NCBI GenBank assembly: GCA_016869975.1
Contig: VGCZ01000036.1
Location: forward strand, 1 to 55,890
Length of the DNA: 55,890 bases
Reading direction: 5' to 3'
Origin: Alphaproteobacteria bacterium
Lineage (GTDB): Bacteria; Pseudomonadota; Alphaproteobacteria; Reyranellales; Reyranellaceae
In this document: one piece after another, positions 45,257 to 54,049 of the stretch
How the letters are laid out: every line of letters starts with the position of its first letter
Position numbering within the stretch: the stretch's first letter is position 1
Notes under the pieces: model-generated
What the model saw: the letters and a program-made list of their open reading frames with translations, nothing else
The model's database searches: none
What the model was told of the DNA's origin: nothing
Program-made: the position numbers and the translations under genes

Positions 45257-45877
45257 ATGCAGTACGCCGCTTCCGAACTCACGCCACACGAGCGCTACAA
45301 GCTGCTGATTTCCTTCGTGCTGCCGCGGCCGATCGCCTGGGTGACGACGATCGGACCGACGGGCGTGGTCAACGCCGCGCCGTTCAGCTTCTTCAACGTC
45401 TTCGCCGAGGACCCGCCGCTCTGCATGTTCGCGATCAACAAGCGGCCGGACGGGCGGATCAAGGACACCTGGGTGAATATCCAGCGCACCGGCGAGTTCG
45501 TGGTGAACCTTACCGACGAGCCGCTGGCGCAGGCGATGCACGAGTCGAGCGGCGACTTTCCGCCCGATATCGGCGAGCCGGACTACCTCAAGCTCGGCCT
45601 CGCGCCCTCGACGGCGATCAAGCCGCCACGGCTGGCGGCGGCGCCGTGGTCGCTGGAGTGCAAGACCTGGCAGGTGATCAACGTCAAGGACGACCGCCAG
45701 CTGATCATCGGCGAGGGCGTGCATTTCCACGTGCGCGACGAGCTGTGGGATCCCAAGGCGATGCGCGTGCTGATGGACAAGTACCAGCCCGTGGGCCGCA
45801 TGTTCGCGGACCGCTACTGCCGGACCAACGACCGCATGCTGTTTCCGTCGGCCGAGGGGCCGCGCCGCGACGGTTGA
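45257..45877 (+). CDS. Flavin-reductase-like FMN-binding protein
   Basis: A 206-residue split-barrel flavin-binding protein (DIM6/NTAB type). Marks are LPRPIAWVTTIGPTGVVNAA near the start, APFSFFNVFAEDPPLCMFAI, and VVNLTDEPLAQAM. It binds FMN and may supply reduced flavin or reduce a small molecule. It follows the carbamoylase by 15 bases and is likely cotranscribed. It meets the opposing M28-like gene with only three bases between the stops. Confidence 0.88.
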   Translation: MQYAASELTPHERYKLLISFVLPRPIAWVTTIGPTGVVNAAPFSFFNVFAEDPPLCMFAINKRPDGRIKDTWVNIQRTGEFVVNLTDEPLAQAMHESSGDFPPDIGEPDYLKLGLAPSTAIKPPRLAAAPWSLECKTWQVINVKDDRQLIIGEGVHFHVRDELWDPKAMRVLMDKYQPVGRMFADRYCRTNDRMLFPSAEGPRRDG

Positions 45878-45880
45878 CGT

Positions 45881-47089
45881 CTACGCCGCCAGCAACGTCC
45901 TCGTCGCGTCGAGCATCGACTTGTAGGCGATGTCCAGCAGCGCCGGTGACGTGACCAGGTCGGGCACATCGTCGGGCGTGCGCATCAGCGGGAAGGTGCC
46001 GTCGAAGGACAACAGCGGCACGTCCTTGCCAAGGAACTCGCGCCAGATCGCGCCCTCGCCGCTGAATCGCTCGGTGCCGGCGAAACCGCCGGGTTTCAGC
46101 GCCGCCCCCATGCCCGTGTTCGGCCCGGCCGGCTTGGTCGACATCGCCACGCGTGTGGTCGCCAGCGACAGCGCGCGCTCGCCCGGCTTCTTCACGCCTA
46201 CGCCGGCCGCGGCGCCGACATGGACCACCCCGTAGGGTTCGACCTTGTAGCCCCATTTGATCAGGCTCTTCAGCCCGTTGAACTCCAGCTCGTTACCCGT
46301 TGTGGCGATGAAGATGATCGGCATCTCGCGCGCGAAATGCGCCGCGAGTTCCAGCGCCAACGCGATGCCGGTACCGCGCTCGCCGGCGGCGGTGAACCAG
46401 CCGCCGATCGGCGTGGTGATCACCAGCGGCGCCAGGCCGCCGGCGCCCAGCTCGGCGATGATCGTCTCGTCGCGATCCGACACACGGCGCGCGCGGAACT
46501 CGACGTTCACGCCGCCGGCCTTCAGCGTCTCCAGATGCTCGCCCGAGATCATCACCGTCGGAATACCGCTGCCCTTGCGCGCGGGATCGGAGTCGACGCC
46601 GATCAGCGCCGGCTTGGGCTCCTCGCTGCCGAACTTGCTGAAGGTCGGCAGCAGCACGATCGGCGACTTGGCGTTGGGCGGCGAGCTGATCGAGCCGGCG
46701 ATATCCTTTCGGTCGACGTTGTTCTCGAGCGTCACCGGCCGGATGATCGGCGTCGTCGAGCTGACCTGATTGTAGGCCTCGTAGAACAGCGGTAGCGCCT
46801 CGAGCACGCGGCCCTTGGCCTTGACCTCAACGAAGAACTCGTAGCGCTCGAAAATGTAGGGGATCTTCTTGGTCGGCGCGCCCAGCCGCTTCAGCTCGGC
46901 ATCGACAAAGGCGATGGTGTTGCGACCCTCAGGGGTGGCGCTGCGGTGGTGCGGCCACGTGCTGTAGCCCTGGACCAGCTTGTAGAGCCGCTCGCCGACC
47001 TGACCGCGCGGCTGCGCCCAGGCGCGCACGCCGCTCCCCGAGGCCAGCGCGGCGGCGCCGGCGAGCGTGGCGCGTCGCGACAGCCGCAT
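45881..47089 (-). CDS. M28-like exported protein with lost metal ligands
   Basis: A 402-residue protein with a Tat-like signal (MRLSRRATLAGAAALASGSG). The fold outline of M28 aminopeptidases is visible: an early HRSATPEGRNTIAFVDAELK, a PA-like middle (about 115-195), ETIIAELGAGGLAPLVITTP, GTGIALALELAAHFA and IIFIATTGNELEFNGLKSLI. The usual ligand motifs AHYDS, GADDN and EE read TPIGG, AGERG and NE. Zinc peptidase activity is therefore doubtful. It lies one base after the racemase gene on the same strand. It may be a binding or structural protein. Confidence 0.7.
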   Translation of the reverse strand: MRLSRRATLAGAAALASGSGVRAWAQPRGQVGERLYKLVQGYSTWPHHRSATPEGRNTIAFVDAELKRLGAPTKKIPYIFERYEFFVEVKAKGRVLEALPLFYEAYNQVSSTTPIIRPVTLENNVDRKDIAGSISSPPNAKSPIVLLPTFSKFGSEEPKPALIGVDSDPARKGSGIPTVMISGEHLETLKAGGVNVEFRARRVSDRDETIIAELGAGGLAPLVITTPIGGWFTAAGERGTGIALALELAAHFAREMPIIFIATTGNELEFNGLKSLIKWGYKVEPYGVVHVGAAAGVGVKKPGERALSLATTRVAMSTKPAGPNTGMGAALKPGGFAGTERFSGEGAIWREFLGKDVPLLSFDGTFPLMRTPDDVPDLVTSPALLDIAYKSMLDATRTLLAA

Positions 47090-47090
47090 G

Positions 47091-47756
47091 TCAGCCCGCC
47101 CAGCCCAGCCGCGCCTGGCCGATGGCCATGGCGACGGCGGCCTGAGTCGGCTCGACCACCGGAACGCCGACCTCGCGCTGCAGGCGCTCGCGATAGCGCG
47201 CCATGCCGGCGCACCCCATGACCAGCACGTCGGCGCCGTCGCGCTTGCGCAGCTCGGTGCCGATTTCGGCCATGCGGTTGAAGGTGCGGTCCTCGTCGCT
47301 GAGCTCGACGACGCCCAGACCGATGGCGCGGTCGCCAGCGAAGCGGTCCTGCACGCCCATCTGCCTGATGTAGCGCAGGTGGCGCGGGATCGAGCGGTCG
47401 AGAATGGCAATCACGCCGAAGCGCTGCCCGAGCGTCATGGCAGTGAGCACACCGCACTCGGCGATGCCCAGCACCGGCTTGGCCGTGGCCTCGCGCGCGG
47501 CGTGAAGGCCGGGGTCGCTGAAGCAGGCGATGACGAAGGCCGCACAGTCGTTGTCGCGCGCCGACACGGTGCGGCTGATCGGCTGGACCACGCTCTCGAC
47601 ATCGGCCTGGCTCTGGATGCCAGGCGGGCCCTCCTTGAGCGTCATGCATTCGATCGACGGGCCGCCCGCCATGCGCAGCGGCGCCATGGCGTCGTCGATG
47701 CCGCGGGTCACGGCATCGGTCGAGTTGGGGTTGATGACCAGGATTCGCTCGGACAT
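47091..47756 (-). CDS. Asp/Glu/hydantoin (or allantoin) racemase
   Basis: A 221-residue cofactor-independent racemase. The two catalytic cysteines are Cys78 (FVIACFSDPGLHAAR) and Cys182 (LVMGCAGMARY). The start RILVINPNSTDAVTRGID is typical of hydantoin and allantoin racemases. It would interconvert enantiomers of a 5-substituted hydantoin for the D-specific hydantoinase. Allantoin racemase is an alternative given the PuuE-like genes nearby. ATG 47756; divergent from the amino-acid importer genes. Confidence 0.9.
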   Translation of the reverse strand: MSERILVINPNSTDAVTRGIDDAMAPLRMAGGPSIECMTLKEGPPGIQSQADVESVVQPISRTVSARDNDCAAFVIACFSDPGLHAAREATAKPVLGIAECGVLTAMTLGQRFGVIAILDRSIPRHLRYIRQMGVQDRFAGDRAIGLGVVELSDEDRTFNRMAEIGTELRKRDGADVLVMGCAGMARYRERLQREVGVPVVEPTQAAVAMAIGQARLGWAG

Positions 47757-47808
47757 CGGCGTGCCTCTCTTCGTCGCGGGGATTGTCCCGGCTTGGCCCC
47801 TGAATTGC

Positions 47809-47852
47809 AATCGTCGGCTCGTCGTCGGCTCGTCGTTGGCTCATTGTCGGCT
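47809..47852. repeat. Four tandem 11-base repeats in divergent promoter region
   Basis: Four consecutive units, AATCGTCGGCT, CGTCGTCGGCT, CGTCGTTGGCT and CATTGTCGGCT, run from 47809 to 47852. Each ends in the same GGCT. The 11-base period is close to one helical turn, so the units face the same side of DNA. They lie between the racemase gene (minus) and the amino-acid binding-protein gene (plus). Confidence 0.8.
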
Positions 47853-47910
47853 TGCGCCGGCCCGGCGGGCGCGGCAACGTCCGCCTGGAGTTTCGGACGG
47901 GGGAATACAC

Positions 47911-48753
47911 ATGTTTCACAGACTCGCTGCGGCGGCCGCCGCCGCGCTGATCCTGGCGTCGCCGGCTTTCGCCCAGGACAAGCTGCCGCCCTTGCGTACC
48001 GGGGTCGACGGCACCTTCGCGCCGCACGCCATGCCCAAGCTGGGCGGCGGCACCGAGGGCTTCCAGATCGACCTGTTCACCGAGGTGGCCAAGCGCATGA
48101 AGCGCGAGATCATCATCGATTCGGTGAGCTTCTCGACTCTGATTCCTGGTATGCAGGCCGGCCGCTACGACTTCATCGCCGCGCCGACCACGGTGACCCG
48201 CGAGCGCGCCGAGAACATGCTGTTCACCGCCGGCTATCTGTGGACCGCCTTCCAGTTCGGCATCAAGAAGGGCTCCACGCCGCTCAAGGGCTGGGAGGAC
48301 CTCAAAGGCAAGGCCGTGTCGGTCAACAAGGGCACGCCCTACGAGAAGCTCAGCAAGGAGATGGGCTAGAAGCACGGCTTCACCGTGCAGGTCTACGACA
48401 CCCAGCCCGACGCTACCCAGGCGGTAATCGCCGGCCGCGCCTACGCGACCTTGGGCGGCAACACCACCATCGTCTATGCCGCCAGCAGGAACCCGCAATT
48501 CGCCGCTGACCTTGAGCTCAAGGAGACGCGCGCGCACTGGGCGGCGCCGGTACCGAAGACCAACCCGGCCTTGCGCAAGGAGCTGCAGGACACCATCAAC
48601 TGCATGAAGAAGGACGGCACGATCGTGAAGATGTCGACCAAGTGGTTCGGTCGCGAGCCACCGGCCGACGCGCTGGAGCGGGTGATCACGCCGGGCTACG
48701 GCCCGCCGGATATGCCGGGCTACGATCCGACGCCGCACGATTTGAAGTGCTGA
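47911..48753 (+). pseudogene. Polar amino-acid ABC binding protein with in-frame TAG
   Basis: A 280-codon frame for a family 3 binding protein, interrupted by TAG at 48367-48369. The start is a Sec signal (MFHRLAAAAAAALILASPAF, then AQ). Family regions are GTEGFQIDLFTEVAKRM and FDFIAAPTTVTRERAENML-like before the stop, and AVIAGRAYATLGGNTTIVYA after it. Both sides are in the same frame and match one continuous protein, so a single base change (for example TGG to TAG) explains it. The importer genes downstream are intact. Confidence 0.85.
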
Positions 48754-48781
48754 TGGCTGAAGTGCAGATGATCGGGCGTTG

Positions 48782-49522
48782 ATGGCCAAGACGATCGTCG
48801 AGGCGCGCGGCCTGCACAAGCATTTCGGCGCCCTGCATGTGCTGAAAGGCGTCGATCTCGATGTGGCCGAGCGCGAGCTGGTGTTCGTGATCGGTCCATC
48901 GGGCTCGGGAAAATCGACGCTGTTGCGCTGCCTGAACCGGCTGGAGGAGCCCAGCGCGGGCAGCGTCGTCGTCGACGGCATCGACCTGCTCGATCCCAAA
49001 ACGGACATCAACCATGCGCGCCAGCGCATCGGCATGGTGTTCCAGTCGTTCAACCTCTATCCGCACATGACGGCGCTGGGCAACGTCACGCTAGCCTTGC
49101 GCAAGGTGGCCGGCAAGTCGCGCGCCGAGGCTGATGCCATTGGCCGCAAGGCGCTCGAACGCGTCGGGCTGGCGGATCGCGCCGACCACACGCCGGGCCA
49201 GCTTTCGGGCGGCCAGCAGCAGCGTGTCGCCATCGCCCGCGCCATCGCGCTGGAACCGCGCGTGATGCTGTTCGACGAGCCGACCAGCGCGCTCGATCCT
49301 GAATTGGTCGGCTCGGTGCTGGGCGTGATGCGCGATCTGCGCGCCGACGGCATGACCATGGTGGTGGTGAGCCACGAGATGGGCTTCGCGCGCGCTGCGG
49401 CCGATCGCGTGCTGTTCATGGATCACGGCGTGGTCGTGGAGGAGGGGCCGCCGGCGGCGATCTTCGAGAACCCCACCCAGGACCGCACGCGCGCCTTCAT
49501 CAGCCAGATCCAGCGGCATTGA
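48782..49522 (+). CDS. Polar amino-acid ABC transporter ATPase (GlnQ type)
   Basis: A 246-residue ATPase. Walker A is GPSGSGKST (residues 38-46), signature [19 protein letters not shown], Walker [18 protein letters not shown] and switch [11 protein letters not shown]. These are GlnQ/HisP-class forms. ATG 48782 is chosen; no strong ribosome site is seen. It is followed after two bases by the first permease gene. Function depends on a binding protein, and the adjacent one carries a stop codon. Confidence 0.92.
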   Translation: MAKTIVEARGLHKHFGALHVLKGVDLDVAERELVFVIGPSGSGKSTLLRCLNRLEEPSAGSVVVDGIDLLDPKTDINHARQRIGMVFQSFNLYPHMTALGNVTLALRKVAGKSRAEADAIGRKALERVGLADRADHTPGQLSGGQQQRVAIARAIALEPRVMLFDEPTSALDPELVGSVLGVMRDLRADGMTMVVVSHEMGFARAAADRVLFMDHGVVVEEGPPAAIFENPTQDRTRAFISQIQRH

Positions 49523-49524
49523 CC

Positions 49525-50205
49525 ATGTCGACCTGGGAGCGGTTTCTCGACACCTTCTTCAACGCCAAGGTGATGGCGCGTTATCTGCCGGACATCCTCT
49601 CCGGCGTGGTGGTGACCATCGAGCTGGCGGTGCTGATCGTGATCTCCGGTCTGGCCGCCGGCCTCGCGCTGGCCTTGCTGCGCAGCCTGGGTGTGCGGCC
49701 GTTAAACTGGCTGATCGTCTTCGTCGTCGACCTGTTCCGTTCGCTGCCGCCGCTCGTCATCATCGTGCTGATGTATTTCGGCCTGCCCGCGGCCGGCCTC
49801 TCGCCATCGGGCTTCGTCTCGACCTGGCTGTCGCTGGCTTTCGTGCTGATGGCGTTCTCCGAGGAGATCTTCTGGGCCGGCATCACCTCCATTCCCAAGG
49901 GCCAGTGGGAGGCGTCGCGCTCGACCGGCCTGTCCTATGGCCAGACCCTGATGAACGTGGTCCTGCCGCAGGCACTCAGGCTCACCATCCCGCCGCTCAC
50001 CAACCGCACCATCGCCATCACCAAGGGCACGGCCTTGGGCACGGTGGTGGCGGTCACCGAGATCCTCGGCCAGGCGTCGTCGGCGGTGTCCAACAGCTAC
50101 AACCCGTCGCCGCTCATGATGGGCGCCGCCGCCTATATCGTGCTGTTCTTCCCGGTCGTGGTGGCGGGGCGCTGGATCGAGACCAAATTCGCGTGGAAGC
50201 GATGA
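49525..50205 (+). CDS. Polar amino-acid ABC permease 1
   Basis: A 226-residue HisM/GlnP-type permease with about five hydrophobic segments. Family marks are LFRSLPPLVIIVLMYFGLP and the docking loop SIPKGQWEASRSTGLSYGQT near residue 130, then VVLPQALRLTIPPLTNRTIA. It overlaps the second permease by four bases (ATGA). Confidence 0.92.
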   Translation: MSTWERFLDTFFNAKVMARYLPDILSGVVVTIELAVLIVISGLAAGLALALLRSLGVRPLNWLIVFVVDLFRSLPPLVIIVLMYFGLPAAGLSPSGFVSTWLSLAFVLMAFSEEIFWAGITSIPKGQWEASRSTGLSYGQTLMNVVLPQALRLTIPPLTNRTIAITKGTALGTVVAVTEILGQASSAVSNSYNPSPLMMGAAAYIVLFFPVVVAGRWIETKFAWKR

Positions 50206-50867
50206 TCCAGAGCTTCTTCAACGCCGAGATCGCCGCCGCCGCCATGCCCATCGTGCTTGATGGTCTGCTCAACACGATCTTGTTGTCGCTGCTGGTGGTG
50301 CCGCTGGGCCTGCTCGGTGGCCTGATCCTGGCGCTGCTCGCCAGCGTTCGACATCCGCTGGTGCGTTGGCCGCTGATGGCCTGGGTCGATTTCTTTCGCG
50401 CCTTCCCGCCGCTCGTGCTGCTGGTGTTGCTGTTCGCCGGCCTGCCCTTCGCCGGGCTGGAGCTGGGCGGTTTCGCCTGCGTCGCTATCGCCTTCTTCCT
50501 CAATACCGGCGCCTATTACGGCGAGATCCTGCGCGCCGGCATCGACTCGGTGCCGTCAGGGCAGATCGAGGCCGCGCGCTCGACCGGCCTCTCCCGCCTG
50601 CAGTCCATGGCCTATGTCGTGCTGCCCCAGGCCGTGCGCAACGTGCTGCCCGACCTGATGTCCAACACGCTGGAGGTGGTGAAGCTCACCTCGCTGGGCA
50701 GCGTCGTCGCCGTGCCCGAGCTGCTGTTCCAGGCCCGCCAGGCGCAGAGCGTCACCTACAACCCGACGCCGATCGTCATGGCCGCGGTGATCTACTTCCT
50801 CATCCTGTGGCCGCTGGTGCGGCTGCTGAGCCGGCTGGAAAACCGGGCGCTGGCCGCGCGGCGCTAG
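50202..50867 (+). CDS. Polar amino-acid ABC permease 2
   Basis: A 221-residue HisQ/GlnP-type permease. Marks are DFFRAFPPLVLLVLLFAGLP, the loop SVPSGQIEAARSTGLSRLQS near residue 120 and VVLPQAVRNVLPDLMSNTLE. Start ATG 50202 lies within the end of the first permease gene. The two form the heteromeric channel of one importer. Confidence 0.92.
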   Translation: MIQSFFNAEIAAAAMPIVLDGLLNTILLSLLVVPLGLLGGLILALLASVRHPLVRWPLMAWVDFFRAFPPLVLLVLLFAGLPFAGLELGGFACVAIAFFLNTGAYYGEILRAGIDSVPSGQIEAARSTGLSRLQSMAYVVLPQAVRNVLPDLMSNTLEVVKLTSLGSVVAVPELLFQARQAQSVTYNPTPIVMAAVIYFLILWPLVRLLSRLENRALAARR

Positions 50868-50918
50868 AAATTCACCGGCGTCCGGGCCACGATGCGCGCT
50901 GCCGCGCAGGAGTTGCCC

Positions 50919-51821
50919 GTGACCGATCCCGACCGTTTCCGCTATTCGCCGATCATCGAGCGTCCGAAATGGAAACTGCCCAACGACGCGCGGGTCGCGG
51001 TCTGGGTGGTGCCCAATATCGAGCACTACGAGTACCTGCCGGCCGAGGTGCGGGTGCGCGATCCGTGGCCGCGCAGCCCGCATCCGGACATCCTCGGCTA
51101 TGGCGGGCGCGACTACGGCAACCGCGTCGGCCTGTGGCGCATGTTCGAGGTCACCGACCGTTACGACATACGCTGTACCGTCTCGCTGTCGCTGTCGGTG
51201 ATCGAGATGTATCCGGAGATCCTCGAGGCGATGGAGGCCAGGCGCTGGGAGTATATGAGCCACGGCCTGCTCAACACGCGCTACCACTGGGGCTACAGCG
51301 AGGAGGAGGAGCGCGCTACCATCGCTCATTGCCAGGAGATCCACGAGCGCTGCACCGGGCGAAAGCTGCGCGGATGGTTCTCTCCGGCGGTGTCGTTCAC
51401 GGAGCGCACGCCCGACCTGATCGCCGAGGCGGGCATCACCTACTATTGCGATTTCTATCACGACGATCAGCCGACGCCGATCAAGGTGCGCAAGGGCAAG
51501 CTGATCTCGATCCCGTACTCGATGGACATCAACGACGCGATGATCTACCGGCAGCCCTTCGAGGCGGCGGAGTTCGCGCGCATGATCGTCGACCAGTTCG
51601 ACACGCTCTACCGCGAGGGCGCGACGCAGCCCCGGGTGATGTGTATCGCGCTGCATCCCTACATGATGGGCGCACCGCATCGCGTGAAGCATCTCGACCG
51701 CGCGCTGGCCTACATCCGCTCGCACAGCGACGCCTGGATCACCACCGGCGAGGAGATCGCCGACTGGTACATCGCCCATGGCATGGCGGCCTATCAGCAA
51801 CACATCGGCGCGGAGGCCTGA
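50919..51821 (+). CDS. PuuE/allantoinase-like deacetylase-fold protein, copy 1
   Basis: A 300-residue protein of the polysaccharide-deacetylase fold, in the branch that contains metal-independent allantoinase PuuE. Family marks are ARVAVWVVPNIEHYEYLP, RDYGNRVGLWRMFEVTDRY, EYMSHGLLNTRYHWGYSEEE and LHPYMMGAPHRVKHLDRALA. GTG 50919 is preferred because AGGAG lies six bases upstream; ATG 50892 has no ribosome site. Ring opening of allantoin or a related ureide is possible. It is followed after two bases by a related gene. Confidence 0.85.
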   Translation: MTDPDRFRYSPIIERPKWKLPNDARVAVWVVPNIEHYEYLPAEVRVRDPWPRSPHPDILGYGGRDYGNRVGLWRMFEVTDRYDIRCTVSLSLSVIEMYPEILEAMEARRWEYMSHGLLNTRYHWGYSEEEERATIAHCQEIHERCTGRKLRGWFSPAVSFTERTPDLIAEAGITYYCDFYHDDQPTPIKVRKGKLISIPYSMDINDAMIYRQPFEAAEFARMIVDQFDTLYREGATQPRVMCIALHPYMMGAPHRVKHLDRALAYIRSHSDAWITTGEEIADWYIAHGMAAYQQHIGAEA

Positions 51822-51823
51822 TC

Positions 51824-52717
51824 ATGCCGGCACCGATCCCCGCGGGCATGGACAACCCGCACTACAATTACTCGCCGATCGATCGCCGCAAGCCGATAAG
51901 CTGGCCCGGCGGCAAGCGCATCGCCTATTGGGTGATGCTGCACCTGGAGCACTGGGAACTGTCGCCGCCGAAGGACGCAAGACGCGATCCACGCCATGTC
52001 GGTGAGTTCGGGTCCTACGATCCCGACTATCGCACCTGGACGCAGCGCGAATACGGCAACCGCGTCGGCATCTTCCGCGTGCTCGATCGGCTCGACCACT
52101 ACGGTATCCGCGCCACGGTGGCGATCAACGCGCATGTCGCGGAGACCAACTGGTATCTTGTCGAGCAGTGCGCTAGACGCGGCTATGAATTCATCGCCCA
52201 TGGCAGCCACGCCACGCGCATGATGACCTCGAAGATGACCGAGGAGGAGCAGAGGGCGGAGATCGTCGGCGCGATCGGCGCCGTCGAGCGCGCCACCGGC
52301 AAGCGGCCGCGCGGCTGGCACGGGCAGGATTACGGCGAGTCGGCGCGCACGCCGGTGCTCTTGGCTGACGCCGGCCTCGACTATGTCGCGGACTGGCCTA
52401 ACGACGACGAGCCCTATGCGATGAAGGTGGGCAAGCCGCCGCTGGTCTCGCTGCCGACGCAGCCCGAGTGGGACGACGTGCAGCAGCTGTGGCTGCGGCG
52501 TGTGCCGAGCTGGCGCTATCCTGACATCGTCTCGGAAGCCTTCGAGACCTTGCACGCCGAGGGCGGCCGCACCTTCTGTCTCGCGGTGCACCCCTGGCTG
52601 ATGGGTATGGCGCAGCGCATCCGCTACCTCGACGAGGCGCTGGCGCGCCTGTCGAAGTTTAACGATGTCTGGCAGGCCACCGGCAGCGAGATCGTCGACG
52701 CCTTCCGTGCCCAGTAG
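51824..52717 (+). CDS. PuuE/allantoinase-like deacetylase-fold protein, copy 2
   Basis: A 297-residue relative of the preceding protein. Parallel motifs are RIAYWVMLHLEHWELSPP, REYGNRVGIFRVLDRLDHYG, EFIAHGSHATRMMTSKMTEE and VHPWLMGMAQRIRYLDEALA. The two are clearly homologous but well diverged, so an old duplication or a two-subunit enzyme is likely. ATG 51824 follows GGAGG by about nine bases. No signal peptide, so cytosolic. Confidence 0.85.
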   Translation: MPAPIPAGMDNPHYNYSPIDRRKPISWPGGKRIAYWVMLHLEHWELSPPKDARRDPRHVGEFGSYDPDYRTWTQREYGNRVGIFRVLDRLDHYGIRATVAINAHVAETNWYLVEQCARRGYEFIAHGSHATRMMTSKMTEEEQRAEIVGAIGAVERATGKRPRGWHGQDYGESARTPVLLADAGLDYVADWPNDDEPYAMKVGKPPLVSLPTQPEWDDVQQLWLRRVPSWRYPDIVSEAFETLHAEGGRTFCLAVHPWLMGMAQRIRYLDEALARLSKFNDVWQATGSEIVDAFRAQ

Positions 52718-52839
52718 GGTGCAACTGCGGTTGACGCCGTCCCGCTAGGGTCATTGAGGTTCGCGCCCGACCTTGCCATAGTGCGCCTCTTCGCGGCCGC
52801 CACGTGCGGCCGTAACTCTTTGAAGTATCAGGACTTGTG

Positions 52840-54033
52840 ATGACCCCCGCGCGGACCATCCTGCCCGGCACCAAGGCCTCGGTCAGCGGCTACGTCGCGG
52901 CCATGCCGACCTCGCGTATCGGCGACGTCGCGGCCTTGGGTCGTGGCGATCCCGACGTGATCCCGCTGTGGTTCGGCGAGGGCGATCTGGTGACGCCCTC
53001 GTTCATCATGGACGCCGCCGAGAAAGCGATGCGCGCCGGTCGCACCTTCTACACCTGGCAGCGCGGCATCCCCGAGCTGCGCGCGGCCATCGCGAAGTAC
53101 CAGAGCGCGCTCTACGGCATTTCCTGCGCGGCTGACCGCATCACCGTGACCAGCTCGGGCATGCAGACCATCGCGCTCGCCAGCCAGCTGATTTTCGACG
53201 CCGGCGACAACATCGTCGTGGTCTCGCCGGTGTGGCCCAACATCACGGCGGCGGTGAACATCACCCGCGCCATCGCCAAGCCGGTGACGCTCGACCGCGC
53301 CGAGGATGGCCGCTTCTCGCTCGACCTGCAGAAGGTGTTCGACGCGGTCGACGATCGCACACGCGCGGTCTTCGTGAACTCGCCGGGCAATCCGACCGGC
53401 TGGATGATGCCCAGCGAGCAGCAGAAGGCGCTGCTCGACTTCGCGCGCGAGCGCGGCATCTGGATCATGGCCGACGAGGTCTATACGCGGCTGGTCTACA
53501 ATCGGCCGTACGCACCGTCCTTTCTCCAGCACGCCGGCCCGGAAGACCCGGTGATCTCACTGCAGAGCTTCTCCAAGCCCTGGGCGATGACCGGCTGGCG
53601 GCTGGGCTGGATGACCTCGCCGCACGGCTTCGGCGAGGAGCTCGCCAAGCTGGTGCAGTTCAACATTTCAGGCACGGCCGAGTTCATCCAGTGCGGCGGG
53701 CTGGCGGCGATCGAGCAGGGCGAGCCTTTCGTGAAGGAGATGCTCGAACGCTGCCGGGCCGGCGGCGAGCTGGTCTACCAGCGGCTCAAGGCGCTGCCGC
53801 GCGTGCGCGTGGCGCGGCCCGAGGCGGCGTTCTACGCCTTCTTCTCGGTCGACGGCATCGACGACAGCCTGAAGTTCGCCTCCAAGCTGGTGACCGACTA
53901 CAAGGTCGGCATCGCGCCCGGCGTGGCGTTCGGCGCTGGCGGTGAAGGCAATTTCCGGCTGTGCTTCGCCTCGGGCGCCGAGCGCCTCAGCCGCGCCATG
54001 GACCGCATCGAGGCGGGCATCAAGGCGAACTGA
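52840..54033 (+). CDS. Class I/II PLP aminotransferase
   Basis: A 397-residue fold type I aminotransferase. The PLP lysine is Lys246 (SFSKPWAMTGWRLGW). Asp212 (ADEVYTRLVY) pairs with the pyridine nitrogen, Asn184 lies in NSPGNPTG, and the C-terminal Arg in NFRLCFASG binds the substrate carboxylate. It would deaminate an amino acid, possibly one released by the carbamoylase; stereospecificity cannot be read. ATG 52840, with GTG 52837 just before it as an alternative. It is preceded by a 122-base gap without genes. Confidence 0.92.
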   Translation: MTPARTILPGTKASVSGYVAAMPTSRIGDVAALGRGDPDVIPLWFGEGDLVTPSFIMDAAEKAMRAGRTFYTWQRGIPELRAAIAKYQSALYGISCAADRITVTSSGMQTIALASQLIFDAGDNIVVVSPVWPNITAAVNITRAIAKPVTLDRAEDGRFSLDLQKVFDAVDDRTRAVFVNSPGNPTGWMMPSEQQKALLDFARERGIWIMADEVYTRLVYNRPYAPSFLQHAGPEDPVISLQSFSKPWAMTGWRLGWMTSPHGFGEELAKLVQFNISGTAEFIQCGGLAAIEQGEPFVKEMLERCRAGGELVYQRLKALPRVRVARPEAAFYAFFSVDGIDDSLKFASKLVTDYKVGIAPGVAFGAGGEGNFRLCFASGAERLSRAMDRIEAGIKAN

Positions 54034-54049
54034 TGCGTAACCGTCTTCA

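Noticed and set aside
48367-48369. Recoded amber codon (pyrrolysine-type) in the binding-protein gene
   Set aside because: No pyl genes or recoding element seen, and family 3 binding proteins have no such residue; mutation or error is simpler.
46891-49053. 720-codon minus-strand frame spanning racemase and amino-acid importer genes
   Set aside because: It crosses genes on both strands that have clear catalytic motifs; low-complexity composition marks it as a shadow.
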